This document shows positions 46,746 through 54,859 of a stretch of DNA of 64,000 nucleotides, piece by piece. The stretch's first letter is position 1, and every line of letters begins with the position of its first letter. Location: assembly GCF_900699785.1 (NCBI RefSeq), contig NZ_LR535679.1, forward strand, positions 1,550,001 to 1,614,000, given 5' to 3'. The position numbers and the translations under genes are program-made. The notes beneath the pieces were generated by a model. The model was not told the DNA's origin. It did no database searches and was given only the letters and a program-made list of their open reading frames with translations. This stretch comes from Campylobacter showae (GTDB lineage: Bacteria; Campylobacterota; Campylobacteria; Campylobacterales; Campylobacteraceae).

Positions 46746-46874
46746 GTGCCGACTTGTGTTCTGCAACAACTTGATATTAATCATAAAGCAAAACAAGATC
46801 GGCTGGATAGCAAATGTAGGAATTTGCGCAACGAATTTGATGCCGATATCTCAATGATCAAAAAGATAGTATAA
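46746..46874 (+). pseudogene. Possible gene remnant in the island's left flank
   Basis: A 42-codon open stretch from a GTG (coiled, charged: LDINHKAKQDRLDSKCRNLR and NEFDADISMIKK) ends at a TAA at 46872. There is no ribosome site, and its protein character is odd for random DNA. It may be the tail of a larger lost gene. Support is weak. Confidence 0.2.
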
Positions 46875-47001
46875 GTCAAAAGGGTTTAGATTGCCATTGT
46901 GGATATAGTATTGGATGTAAATGTATATAGTCATTTACAATAATACACGCTTTTATTTAAAAAACAATCTTGCCTGTATCTTATTACATACATTTTTATG
47001 A

Positions 47002-47028
47002 TATAATTGTATTGTATTACATAATAAA
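47002..47028 (+). promoter_or_regulatory. Promoter of the first island ATPase, with a motif shared with the tps locus
   Basis: TATAAT lies at 47002-47007. The stretch 47007-47028 (TTGTATTGTA...ATAATAAA) resembles 56697-56719 in the tpsB-tpsA intergenic region, with the first ten bases identical. AAAGGG at about 47027 is the ribosome site. Confidence 0.45.
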
Positions 47029-47038
47029 GGGATAAACT

Positions 47039-48235
47039 ATGCTAGATCAACTTTTCTTAAAGAGCAACGACCTTATAAGGTTAAACAATCATAAATTTAA
47101 AAGATATTTTATAGACTCCAAGGATTTATCTCATAGACTTATCGTTATCCTGGGACAAAGAGGAATAGGTAAAACAACTACATTGGCTCAGCTAGCTAGT
47201 AAGAATAAAGATAGTCTTTACCTAAGCCTAGATGACATAGAGATATCAAATGATATAACCTCGATCATAAGAGAGTTTGTGTTAAATGGCGGAAAACATC
47301 TATATCTAGATGAAATTCATAAGAGTAAAGATATATCTGCTGTATTAAAATTTGCCTATGATAACTTTAAAGAGTTAAATATAGTAGCTACTGGTTCATC
47401 TGCTCTTGAAGTGCTAAAAAGCTCTCATGATCTAAGCAGAAGAGCGATAGTATATAAGATGAGTGGAATGAGTTTTAGGGAGTATCTAGGGCTAAGTTAT
47501 GGTATAAATTTAGAAGCAGTTGAGCTTACAAATTTACTTGCAAACCATCAGGAAATAGCTGTTAATATCAATAACGTCTTAAAGCAAAAAGATCTAGCAG
47601 TTATTAAACTTTTTAGAGAGTATCTAAAGGTGGGTTACTACCCATACTATAACGATATGCCAAATGATACTGTCTTTTATCAGACTCTAAGACAAAGTAT
47701 AGAAGCCATGATAGATAGCGATCTTTTAAGTATATATCCAAATTTAAACGGCAACACAGCAAGAAAGCTAAAGATCTTAACTCATGCCATAAGCACAAAC
47801 GTCCCATACCAGCCAAACTACTCAAACCTAAAATCGCTTGTTGATATAAGAGATGATAGGACGCTAAAAGAGTATCTTGCTATGCTTGATAGTGCTGGGC
47901 TTATAAGGCTTTTAATGAAAAACGAGCTAGCTATAAAAAATATGGATAAGGCAGATAAAATTTACCTTGAAAATACAAATTTAATGTATATAAACAGCCC
48001 TGATATAGGAAATGTGAGAGAGACGTTTTTTGCCAATCAGCTTGGAAATATCACTGAAATTTACTCGGGCAAAGCCGGAGATTTTATAGTAGGCGAATTT
48101 GTCTTTGAAATAGGCGGAGCAAAAAAGAGCTTTGAGCAGATTAAGGATATGCCAAATTCATTTATAGCGGCAGATGATATTGAAGTAGGGGTTGGAAATA
48201 AAATTCCACTTTGGCTGTTTGGGTTTTTGTATTAA
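47039..48235 (+). CDS. AAA-type ATPase with DUF4143-like C terminus (first of two)
   Basis: A 398-residue protein. Walker A is GQRGIGKTT (about 40-48), Walker B is LYLDEIH (about 84-90), and the sensor is VATGSSAL. The C-terminal half has DUF4143-type features: LDSAGLIRLL, then a nuclease-like-core remnant ending in GNKIPLWLFGFLY. These ATPases are common passengers in bacterial and archaeal genomes; their function is unsettled. It is AT-rich in codon use, and a paralogue follows 80 bases downstream. Confidence 0.82.
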   Translation: MLDQLFLKSNDLIRLNNHKFKRYFIDSKDLSHRLIVILGQRGIGKTTTLAQLASKNKDSLYLSLDDIEISNDITSIIREFVLNGGKHLYLDEIHKSKDISAVLKFAYDNFKELNIVATGSSALEVLKSSHDLSRRAIVYKMSGMSFREYLGLSYGINLEAVELTNLLANHQEIAVNINNVLKQKDLAVIKLFREYLKVGYYPYYNDMPNDTVFYQTLRQSIEAMIDSDLLSIYPNLNGNTARKLKILTHAISTNVPYQPNYSNLKSLVDIRDDRTLKEYLAMLDSAGLIRLLMKNELAIKNMDKADKIYLENTNLMYINSPDIGNVRETFFANQLGNITEIYSGKAGDFIVGEFVFEIGGAKKSFEQIKDMPNSFIAADDIEVGVGNKIPLWLFGFLY

Positions 48236-48315
48236 TTCTAAATTTAAAAGAAACAACCTTGCAAATTTATATAAATTATAGTATTATATACCTAAATATT
48301 TAAGGATAAGATACT

Positions 48316-49530
48316 ATGTACATCAAACGAGCCATAAGCGACGAAATAAAAGAGTATATGAAAAGCTTTCTAGTGCTTTTGATAAGCGGGGCTAGACAAG
48401 TCGGTAAATCAACCCTTGCTTTAAATTTAGATATACCAAATTACGTAACGCTTGACGACATAAACATATATGAATCCGCAAGAAACGATCCCAAAGGCTT
48501 TATAGAGCATTGCGATAAGCCCATAATAATAGATGAGATACAAAGAGTACCGATACTACTTGTTGCCATTAAGGAATTTGTAGATAAAAACAGAACAAAC
48601 GGTCAGTTTATATTAACCGGCTCTGCAAATTTAAAGGGCTTTAATGATATCTCAGACTCTCTTGCCGGCAGGATAGGCATAGTAGAGCTTTACCCGCTTT
48701 CTCAAAAAGAGTTAAGCCAAAGTGATGAAAATTTGATAGATATTTTAAGTGGCGATATAAGCCATCTTTCGCTAAAGAAGTATGATAATGAGGGCTTATC
48801 TGAAAAGATTATAAATGGTGGTTATCCGGAGATCACAAAGATAAGCTCTGAAAAATCAAAATATCTCTGGTTTAGCTCATATATAAGAACATATATAGAA
48901 TCAGACGCCAAAGAGATAGGCAACATCAGAAATATGGATAAATTTATCACTATGTACCGCCTATGTATGCTAAGAAGTGGCAACATCTTTAACAAAAATG
49001 AGCTATGCCTAGAGTCTGGGCTTGATAATAAGACCTTTGATAGCTATTTTAGTGTGCTTGAACATACCTATCAGATCCAAAAGCTTCAGCCGTATTTTAA
49101 CAACGCTCTAAAAAGACTTATAAAAACTCCTAAAATTTTTGCAACTGACACCGGAGTGCTATCGCATCTTCTTCAAATTTCTTCAGCGCAAGATCTTGCA
49201 AATTCTCCTTATAAAGGTGCCATATATGAGACATTTGTATTTGATGAGCTACTAAAGGCAAATACAAGTAGCAAAAAAAGAGCAAACATATACTACTACA
49301 GAACTAGTGACCAAAAAGAGATAGACTTTATCCTTGAGATATCAGGTAAGCTCATAGCCATAGAGGTCAAATCCTCAAAAACTATCAGCAAAGATGACTT
49401 TAAACACATCTACCACTTAAAAGAAAATTTGCAAAATAAATTTGACAAAGGCGTAGTCCTTTATGCTGGAGATACAGCTGTAAAGCTAGATGAAGATATG
49501 TTTGCCTTGCCGTTTGGATTTATGGGGTGA
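48316..49530 (+). CDS. AAA-type ATPase with DUF4143 C-terminal domain (second of two)
   Basis: A 404-residue protein with clear family motifs: Walker A SGARQVGKST (about 24-33), Walker B IIIDEIQRVP (about 73-82), sensor FILTGSANL, and DUF4143 with YYRTSDQKEIDFILE and IAIEVKSSKTIS near the C terminus. The latter D...E-x-K pattern resembles a PD-(D/E)xK nuclease core. It shares only overall layout with the first ATPase, so the pair is not a recent duplication. The integrase gene begins 3 bases after its stop. Confidence 0.85.
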   Translation: MYIKRAISDEIKEYMKSFLVLLISGARQVGKSTLALNLDIPNYVTLDDINIYESARNDPKGFIEHCDKPIIIDEIQRVPILLVAIKEFVDKNRTNGQFILTGSANLKGFNDISDSLAGRIGIVELYPLSQKELSQSDENLIDILSGDISHLSLKKYDNEGLSEKIINGGYPEITKISSEKSKYLWFSSYIRTYIESDAKEIGNIRNMDKFITMYRLCMLRSGNIFNKNELCLESGLDNKTFDSYFSVLEHTYQIQKLQPYFNNALKRLIKTPKIFATDTGVLSHLLQISSAQDLANSPYKGAIYETFVFDELLKANTSSKKRANIYYYRTSDQKEIDFILEISGKLIAIEVKSSKTISKDDFKHIYHLKENLQNKFDKGVVLYAGDTAVKLDEDMFALPFGFMG

Positions 49531-49533
49531 GAG

Positions 49534-50664
49534 ATGGCTATAGTAAAGAGTGATTATAAAAAAGTAGATACTGGGCTTTTTATCAACAAACTAAAGCCAA
49601 ATGTCTTTTTATTAAGAAAAGTTATAGGAAGCAAGTATTTTACAAAAGTGCTTACGCTAGATACTCGTAGCGGATGGGGCAAGAGAGAATACAAAAATGA
49701 AGCCAAAAAAGAGCTTGTAAAGTGGTTAGATGGCGTAAGTAAGCAGTTAAAGGGGCTGAAATTTAAAGATACTACCAAGGTTAATGATTTGTTTGAGCTG
49801 TGGAAAGGCAAAAAGGGTATCGGCAAAAAGTCGGTAGCTAGCGATATAGCATTCTATGAGACATATTTGCAAGACAGTATCGGCAAAGAGATCGTAGTAG
49901 ACGTCATAGCTGCCCAAATAGACGATATTATCCATAATCTAATGCACGATGGAAAATTTAATAAAACAATAGGAAAAGTGCAGATATTATCAAAGCGTAC
50001 AGCATATGATAATACAAGGCGAATTTTAGGCGAGATGTTTGACGTAGCGCTTCGCAATCAGCTAATAGCGGTAAATCCTTGCGCTCTGCTAACTAAAATA
50101 GCTAAAACGACTAGAAAAACGATAGTAAAAGATGCGGTCGGTAAATTTTACAAGCTAAAAACGGCTATTTTGGAGCTCTATAAGGACGATCCGTTTTGGA
50201 GAGGATTTTTCTTGTTTTGTTTGTATGGTAGACGAAAAGGAGAAGTTGTTGGTTTAAAATGGGAAAACATCGACTTGGAAAACGACGTATATTACTTAAT
50301 AGATACAAAAAACGGAAACGACTATAAAAAGCCGCTTCCTTTGCTCGTAAAAGAAGCCATAACGCAAATACCGACCGATAGATGCGGCCTAGTATTTGCA
50401 AGTCCAAAAACCGGCGAGTCTATTAAAAATACGGATAGACAAAAGATGAAACTCGATAAATTCGTTGGTTTTGATGATTTTAAGTTACACGGCACTAGGC
50501 ATATAAGCGGTTCGGCGCTTGAAGAGCTTGGCGCAAATAGCGATATAATCAAAGATCATCTGACCCACAAACGTGACGGCGTGACGTATAAAAATTACGT
50601 AACTTACGATACATATATAAATAGCTGTAAGGCTCTTGAGATGTTGGAGGGTATAGATGGATAA
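49534..50664 (+). CDS. int: Tyrosine-type site-specific integrase
   Basis: A 376-residue phage-type integrase. The N-terminal SAM-like core-binding region (about 85-170) is followed by the catalytic domain. The Arg is in LYGRRKGEVVGLKW, the Lys in DTKNGNDYKK, HxxR in LHGTRHISGSALEELG, the second His in LTHKRDG, and the nucleophile Tyr is probably in TYKNYV. It would integrate the island at the tRNA 3' end seen at 46429. The next gene overlaps its end by 8 bases. Confidence 0.92.
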   Translation: MAIVKSDYKKVDTGLFINKLKPNVFLLRKVIGSKYFTKVLTLDTRSGWGKREYKNEAKKELVKWLDGVSKQLKGLKFKDTTKVNDLFELWKGKKGIGKKSVASDIAFYETYLQDSIGKEIVVDVIAAQIDDIIHNLMHDGKFNKTIGKVQILSKRTAYDNTRRILGEMFDVALRNQLIAVNPCALLTKIAKTTRKTIVKDAVGKFYKLKTAILELYKDDPFWRGFFLFCLYGRRKGEVVGLKWENIDLENDVYYLIDTKNGNDYKKPLPLLVKEAITQIPTDRCGLVFASPKTGESIKNTDRQKMKLDKFVGFDDFKLHGTRHISGSALEELGANSDIIKDHLTHKRDGVTYKNYVTYDTYINSCKALEMLEGIDG

Positions 50665-51382
50665 AAAGATTATAATAGATGGAGCTGTTTTTACCAGTAA
50701 TCGGCGTAGGGCTATTGACCTTATAAGAATTAACATGACCATGGAAATTTGTGAAGCAAGTTTTGATGGAATCAAATTCTTAAATGCTGCTTTTTATACA
50801 AGAGAGATAATAGAATGTTCTAGGCCTGCGCTTATTGATTTCTTTGAGAATTACTACTTTATAGACGATAGTAACTATGTTGAAAATAAAGCATTGGTCA
50901 GGATGACGGATTATTTTAAGGATTTTGATGGCGACACAATAGAATATAGCAAGAAACTAAAAAGAGAAAAGGAGCTTATGGGCAAAAAGGGATTCTTTGC
51001 CGACACGATACGCAATACTATTGCAATGAAAAATTATTATGAAGATGATTTGGAAGAACTATCTAAAAATCTATTCTTTTATATTTTAACAAAAACCAAT
51101 GATATTTTATATGATACCAGTAAAGACTACAAAAAATTTGTAGATTCTATATTAAATTTGCAAGAATACGGAATTTGTACAGAAATAGACAAAAAGTATT
51201 TGAGTAGGACATATAATAAATACAAGAAACTCGTAAATAAAAATTTATCACAAATAAATAGCTTTCGAAACATGAAACTGGACACAAAAATTTCTAGAAA
51301 TACTTTTCTCGTAAGCATAGATGAGAGCATAAAGCATACATTGGATAGTTATGAAAATTTTAATCCTATAATAGCTTTTTAA
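50657..51382 (+). CDS. Island protein of unknown function
   Basis: A 241-residue protein that I do not recognise. It is rich in Lys, Asn, Asp and Tyr and mostly helical, with no membrane segment or signal peptide. The stretch IEYSKKLKREKELMGKKGFF (about 93-112) is strongly basic. It overlaps the integrase end by 8 bases and so is translationally coupled to it. A regulatory or accessory role in element transfer is only a guess. Confidence 0.6.
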   Translation: MDKKIIIDGAVFTSNRRRAIDLIRINMTMEICEASFDGIKFLNAAFYTREIIECSRPALIDFFENYYFIDDSNYVENKALVRMTDYFKDFDGDTIEYSKKLKREKELMGKKGFFADTIRNTIAMKNYYEDDLEELSKNLFFYILTKTNDILYDTSKDYKKFVDSILNLQEYGICTEIDKKYLSRTYNKYKKLVNKNLSQINSFRNMKLDTKISRNTFLVSIDESIKHTLDSYENFNPIIAF

Positions 51383-51475
51383 AAAATTACAAATTTTCTA
51401 TTTTTATTAATCGTTTTTGTAACTTTTCTGCCGATATTTTTTATATTATCATCCCAAAAATATAAGGAGTATTTT

Positions 51476-51679
51476 ATGAATGATAATATTATAAAACGTT
51501 GGTTGAGCCCAAAAGATGTTGCGGAAGAATATGGGATAGCCGTAAATACCCAGGCGCAATATCGTATGAGGGGGATAATCCCGCATGTGAAGATAAATAG
51601 AATAATAAGATATGATAGATACAAGCTGGATCAGTGGTTTGAAAAACATACCGTTGAAAGCAAGGAGGTGCTATTGTGA
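51476..51679 (+). CDS. Excisionase/AlpA-like helix-turn-helix protein
   Basis: A 67-residue protein. WLSPKDVAEEYGIAVNTQAQ (about 9-28) is a MerR-type HTH, and the pattern RMRGIIPHVKINRIIRYDRYKLDQW is the winged part seen in excisionases (HTH_17). It probably controls excision of the island or its mob genes. It has AAGGAG upstream and overlaps the mobC start by 4 bases. Confidence 0.78.
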   Translation: MNDNIIKRWLSPKDVAEEYGIAVNTQAQYRMRGIIPHVKINRIIRYDRYKLDQWFEKHTVESKEVLL

Positions 51680-52017
51680 ATCATAGAAAGTTTCCCCATA
51701 AAGTATCTGTTCGCCTTAGTGACAGCGAAAAAGAAAAACTTGAGCTTAATGCATCTTTGGCTGGCATTAAGGCATCTGCCTATATTAGACATGTTATATC
51801 AAATGCCAAGCCTCTTGTCCATAAATTCGATAAAACAATGGTGATTCAGGTAGCAAAAATAGGCAATAACCTAAATCAAATCGCAAAGCATGTAAATATA
51901 GGCAAGGCCATAGATAGTGTTGTTTTAAGGTAAATAATTGATGTCAATAAAAAATTGGACGACCTAATATCGCAAAAGCTAATCCAAGAAGTTAAACATG
52001 TTGGTAAAATTCTTTAA
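51676..52017 (+). pseudogene. mobC: mobC (ColE1 MbeC-like relaxosome protein) with a premature stop
   Basis: The first 85 codons encode a ribbon-helix-helix start (KVSVRLSDSEKEKLELNASL) and the MbeC-type block IQVAKIGNNLNQIAKHVN. A TAA at 51931-51933 then interrupts the frame. The same frame stays open for 27 more codons to 52017, giving about 113 residues as in MbeC/MobC. The stop therefore looks like a nonsense mutation near residue 86. The 85-residue product keeps its DNA-binding part and could retain some activity. mobA starts at 51998, overlapping the tail. Confidence 0.72.
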
Positions 52018-52681
52018 AACTAAAAACGGCGGTAGTATCGCTGGCATCAACTATCTTCTAAACCATCGAATAAAAGATAAAACGGCATTTGTTTTAAAAG
52101 GTAGCGAGCGGTTACTAGGCAGATAGTATCTAATATGACTAAAAAACAAAAGCTCTGTATGGGCTGTCTAAGCTTTGAAGAAACTGACATTGATTTAGAT
52201 ACCAAACGAAAGATCATAGACGAATTTGAAACGCTATTGCTTGGAGGATACAAAGAGAGATTCAATGTCCTTTGGGTGCAGCATGTGGACAAGGCTCGGC
52301 TTGAGTTAAATTTCGCTATCCCTAAAATCGATATAGAAAGTAGCATGGCCTTCAATCCATATTACGACAAGGTAGATAGGCCGCTAATCGATACCTGGCA
52401 AAACTACGTAAATTTAAAATTCGGGTTTACCGATCCAAAAGACCCAGCTAAAGCTCATATGCTTCAGGGCTCAAGAAAAGAGATTGGTGTTATCAAAGAC
52501 TACATCGAGTTAGAAAAAATACTGACCGAGAAATTTATAAATCAAGAGTTCTCTTGTAGAGACGATATTCTAAAAGCCTTGAGAGATAGTAACATAGAGG
52601 TATCTAGAGTCGGTAAAGATTATATAAGCATAAAGCTACCAAATACCAAAAAAGCAAAAAGATTCAAGAGGGATATGTTTA

Positions 52682-53161
52682 GTGAGGATTTTAGAGACTT
52701 TGAGAGCTTGGACAAACTCAGAAGCAAGGCTGAAGCGAGAGCTACAGAATTTGCAAATACAAGAAATGCAAAACGGGATATCAAAGAAGAACGAAGAGTT
52801 GATGCATTCCCAGATAGAAATTGCCGGACTGATGGATTTAGCAAAAACGGAACTTCCAAAGAGATTCAAGGAGGAGAGGGCGGAGCTGAAACAAAACTAT
52901 CACCTCGAGATCAAGAACTTGAAAGACTCACAAGAGAGCTCAATAGGCAAATACAAAAGCGAAATAAATGGCTTGAAATACAGGTTGGCAGAGTGCCGAA
53001 GCGAAGCAGATACTTTCAAAATACTATCGGCGATCTTGACGATAGCAACGATCTTGGTATCGATATACGCATGGAGGCTATATCTACAAAAGAATGATCT
53101 AGTGCAAGTAAATCGGCAGATGAAGATGTATATAAAGCAGAATATAGATGGCGAGCAATAA
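52682..53161 (+). CDS. mobB: mobB-like coiled-coil membrane protein nested inside mobA
   Basis: A 159-residue frame opens at a GTG at 52682 behind AGAGGGA and lies entirely within mobA in another frame. It is a long coiled coil (about 10-105), then a membrane helix KILSAILTIATILVSIYAW (about 112-130) and a short tail. This matches the architecture of ColE1 MbeB, whose gene is also nested in mbeA. The start could also be one of the ATGs downstream (MQNGISKK or MHSQIEIA). The open, sensible frame suggests it was under selection. Confidence 0.62.
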   Translation: MRILETLRAWTNSEARLKRELQNLQIQEMQNGISKKNEELMHSQIEIAGLMDLAKTELPKRFKEERAELKQNYHLEIKNLKDSQESSIGKYKSEINGLKYRLAECRSEADTFKILSAILTIATILVSIYAWRLYLQKNDLVQVNRQMKMYIKQNIDGEQ

Positions 53162-53200
53162 ATCATAAGCACACTATTTTTAATGAAAGGATATTTGACA

Positions 53201-53494
53201 ATGACTTTATTAGAGCAAACATTATTGGTTCAATTAGAAGAAAAAGAGAAGCAAGAGCAAGATTGGATAGTATTATTAAAACGACTATTGATGGAATACG
53301 ACTCGTTAAACAGCGAGTTAGTCAAATTACAAACGCAATTAACAAACCATACAAGTTCTTTGTTTCAAGAATTAGAAAATTTACGAACGCAGCTAGCGAG
53401 CTTGCAAAAAGAATCCAAAAATCAGACTTTTTTACAAGAGAAATACCGAATGCAACTAGAGAATTTGAAGAAGTCGCTAGAAGATATGTATTAA
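53201..53494 (+). CDS. mobD: mobD-like coiled-coil protein nested inside mobA
   Basis: A 97-residue protein starting at the ATG at 53201 with GAAAGG upstream. MTLLEQTLLVQLEEKEKQEQ and the heptads that follow (LNSELVKLQTQLTNHTSSLF) match the MbeD/MobD pattern: a short N-terminal helix, then a coiled coil. In ColE1 mbeD lies nested inside mbeA, as here. It probably served entry exclusion or relaxosome stabilisation; that role comes from the plasmid family. Confidence 0.62.
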   Translation: MTLLEQTLLVQLEEKEKQEQDWIVLLKRLLMEYDSLNSELVKLQTQLTNHTSSLFQELENLRTQLASLQKESKNQTFLQEKYRMQLENLKKSLEDMY

Positions 53495-53652
53495 GCCGTA
53501 TACCCGAAGATATAAAGATAGACGTAAATAAGATAAAAAGGAGAGAGATTAAAGATATCTGGGGCGGTGGCGATATGGGAATGAGTTAATTTGTACAAAT
53601 CTAAACTTCATCTGGCACAAGATAATTGCTCCTATAAAATTTTTGTCATATA

Positions 53653-54766
53653 CTATGACACTCTATCTTGCGACTCCGATGGATTATAGCCTATCATCTT
53701 GATTTTAGCAAGATGTTTTGTTCTTTCAAAGCATTCCATAGGAGTCATGCTTTGGCAATTCTTTCCTTGATGTATTCTTTCCATGTTGTAATGTTCTAGC
53801 CATTTATCTAAATCATCTTGTAGCTCCTCTAGGGTATTATATATCTTGGCTCTAAAAGCGACTGCATAGAATTCTTGTTGTATGGTTTTATGAAATCTCT
53901 AGCAAATGCCATTTGTTTGCGGGGATTTTGCTTTCGTAAAAGTATGGTCTATCTCTTCTATGGCAAGTTATAGCTCATACTCGTAATGTTCCCTCGTTCC
54001 TTTATATTCGCTTCCCCTATCCGTAAGTATTCTAAGAAGCCTTACATTGTTTAAATCATAAAAAGGTATAACTCTATCATTTAATAAGTCAGCAGCAACA
54101 AGGGCATTTTTTCTATCGTACAATTTGCAAATCGCAACCTTAGCAATATGTATCAATATATGTTTGTTGATAAATCTTTCCTATGCCTTTTACGGTCCCC
54201 ACAAAGTAAGTGTCTTGACTTCCAAGATAGCCCGGAAATAAAGTCTGCATTCACCGTGCGCTATCTTTTCTTTTTTTGCACTCTCCAGGGCCCTGACTTG
54301 CTCTTGCGTTAATATGAAGTTTTCTTTTCCTCTAGCAGCTTAAGTCCTGGTTTCATGGTTTGAAGATTATGCCTAAGCCAGATATTTCTAACCCCTCCGG
54401 TGGGGGGGGGGGGGGGGAATAAAAATACATCTCTTTTTAAGCTCATTACTAGCTCTTAGTTGCCCATAGGCGGGAAAGTCTATAGCAAACGAAATTACCG
54501 CATCCTTAATCTCTTCGGCTATCCTGTTTTTAAAATTTGGCTCTACTTACTTCTTGTAGACCTTCTTCTCCATATTCGTCATAATCTTTTTTGGATCTAT
54601 CTTGTGCTTAGCTTTACTTTGTTTGCTACTGATGGGACGCACTCTCTTTGAGAAAACTATCTCTGCTATAGCCAAATACTTTACAAGCTCTTGAAACGCT
54701 TCCCAGCTCTTGAGCTAGATTTAATAACCACAACTTATTTTTTATGATCTTTTGTTGATTATACAA
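53653..54766 (-). pseudogene. IS481-family transposase remnant
   Basis: On the minus strand the pieces read LYNQQKIIKNKLWLLNLAQE (start near 54766), then FPAYGQLRASNELKKR, GGVRNIWLRHNLQTMKPGLK, LRILTDRGSEYKGTREHYEYE and the end QEFYAVAFRAKIYNTLEELQ ... ERIHQGKNCQSMTPMECF, stopping at 53653. They fall in several frames with stops between. A C16 run (as read on this strand) sits exactly between the PAYGQ and GVRNIWL blocks. The order matches DDE transposases with an rve core. It is non-functional. Confidence 0.75.
54402..54417 (+). repeat. Homopolymer of 16 G inside the IS remnant
   Basis: An uninterrupted G16 follows CCCTCCGGT. Campylobacter G tracts of more than about 8 are hypervariable contingency loci, but this one lies in a dead transposase gene. 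The exact length in any assembly is unreliable. Confidence 0.9.
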
Positions 54767-54859
54767 GTTTATGAATGCTCTCCTGATGTATTTGGGAGAA
54801 ATTGGGCTATATGTTATAAAATGTCAGATTAAGTATTGACTAATACAATTTTACACTCC

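Larger units (their letters stand above)
51998..53589 (+). pseudogene. mobA: mobA (ColE1 MbeA-like MOB-HEN relaxase), broken twice
   Basis: The N-terminal piece at 51998-52126 starts MLVKFFKTKNGGSIAGINYLL, with Tyr19 at the position of the MbeA catalytic tyrosine. One base is lost near 52110, shifting the frame. The rest is open from 52127 (from VSNMTKKQK) and contains VLWVQHVDKARLELNFAIP, the His-Glu-Asn relaxase motif, and PYYDKVDRPLIDTWQ. A TGA at 53095-53097 interrupts, and the frame then stays open to 53589. An intact relaxase of about 530 residues would nick oriT for mobilisation; this copy should be inactive. Confidence 0.82.
53602..54835 (-). mobile_element. Decayed IS481-like insertion sequence
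   Basis: The 1.23-kb segment between mobA and tpsB ends in imperfect inverted repeats: AACTTCATCTGGCA at 53604-53617 against the complement of TGTCAGATTAAGTA at 54822-54835, with 11 of 14-15 bases matching. It carries a broken transposase on the minus strand. It has no other gene. Confidence 0.6.

Noticed and set aside
53095..53097. Selenocysteine codon at the mobA TGA
   Set aside because: No SECIS-like hairpin follows, and relaxases are not selenoproteins; a nonsense mutation is simpler.
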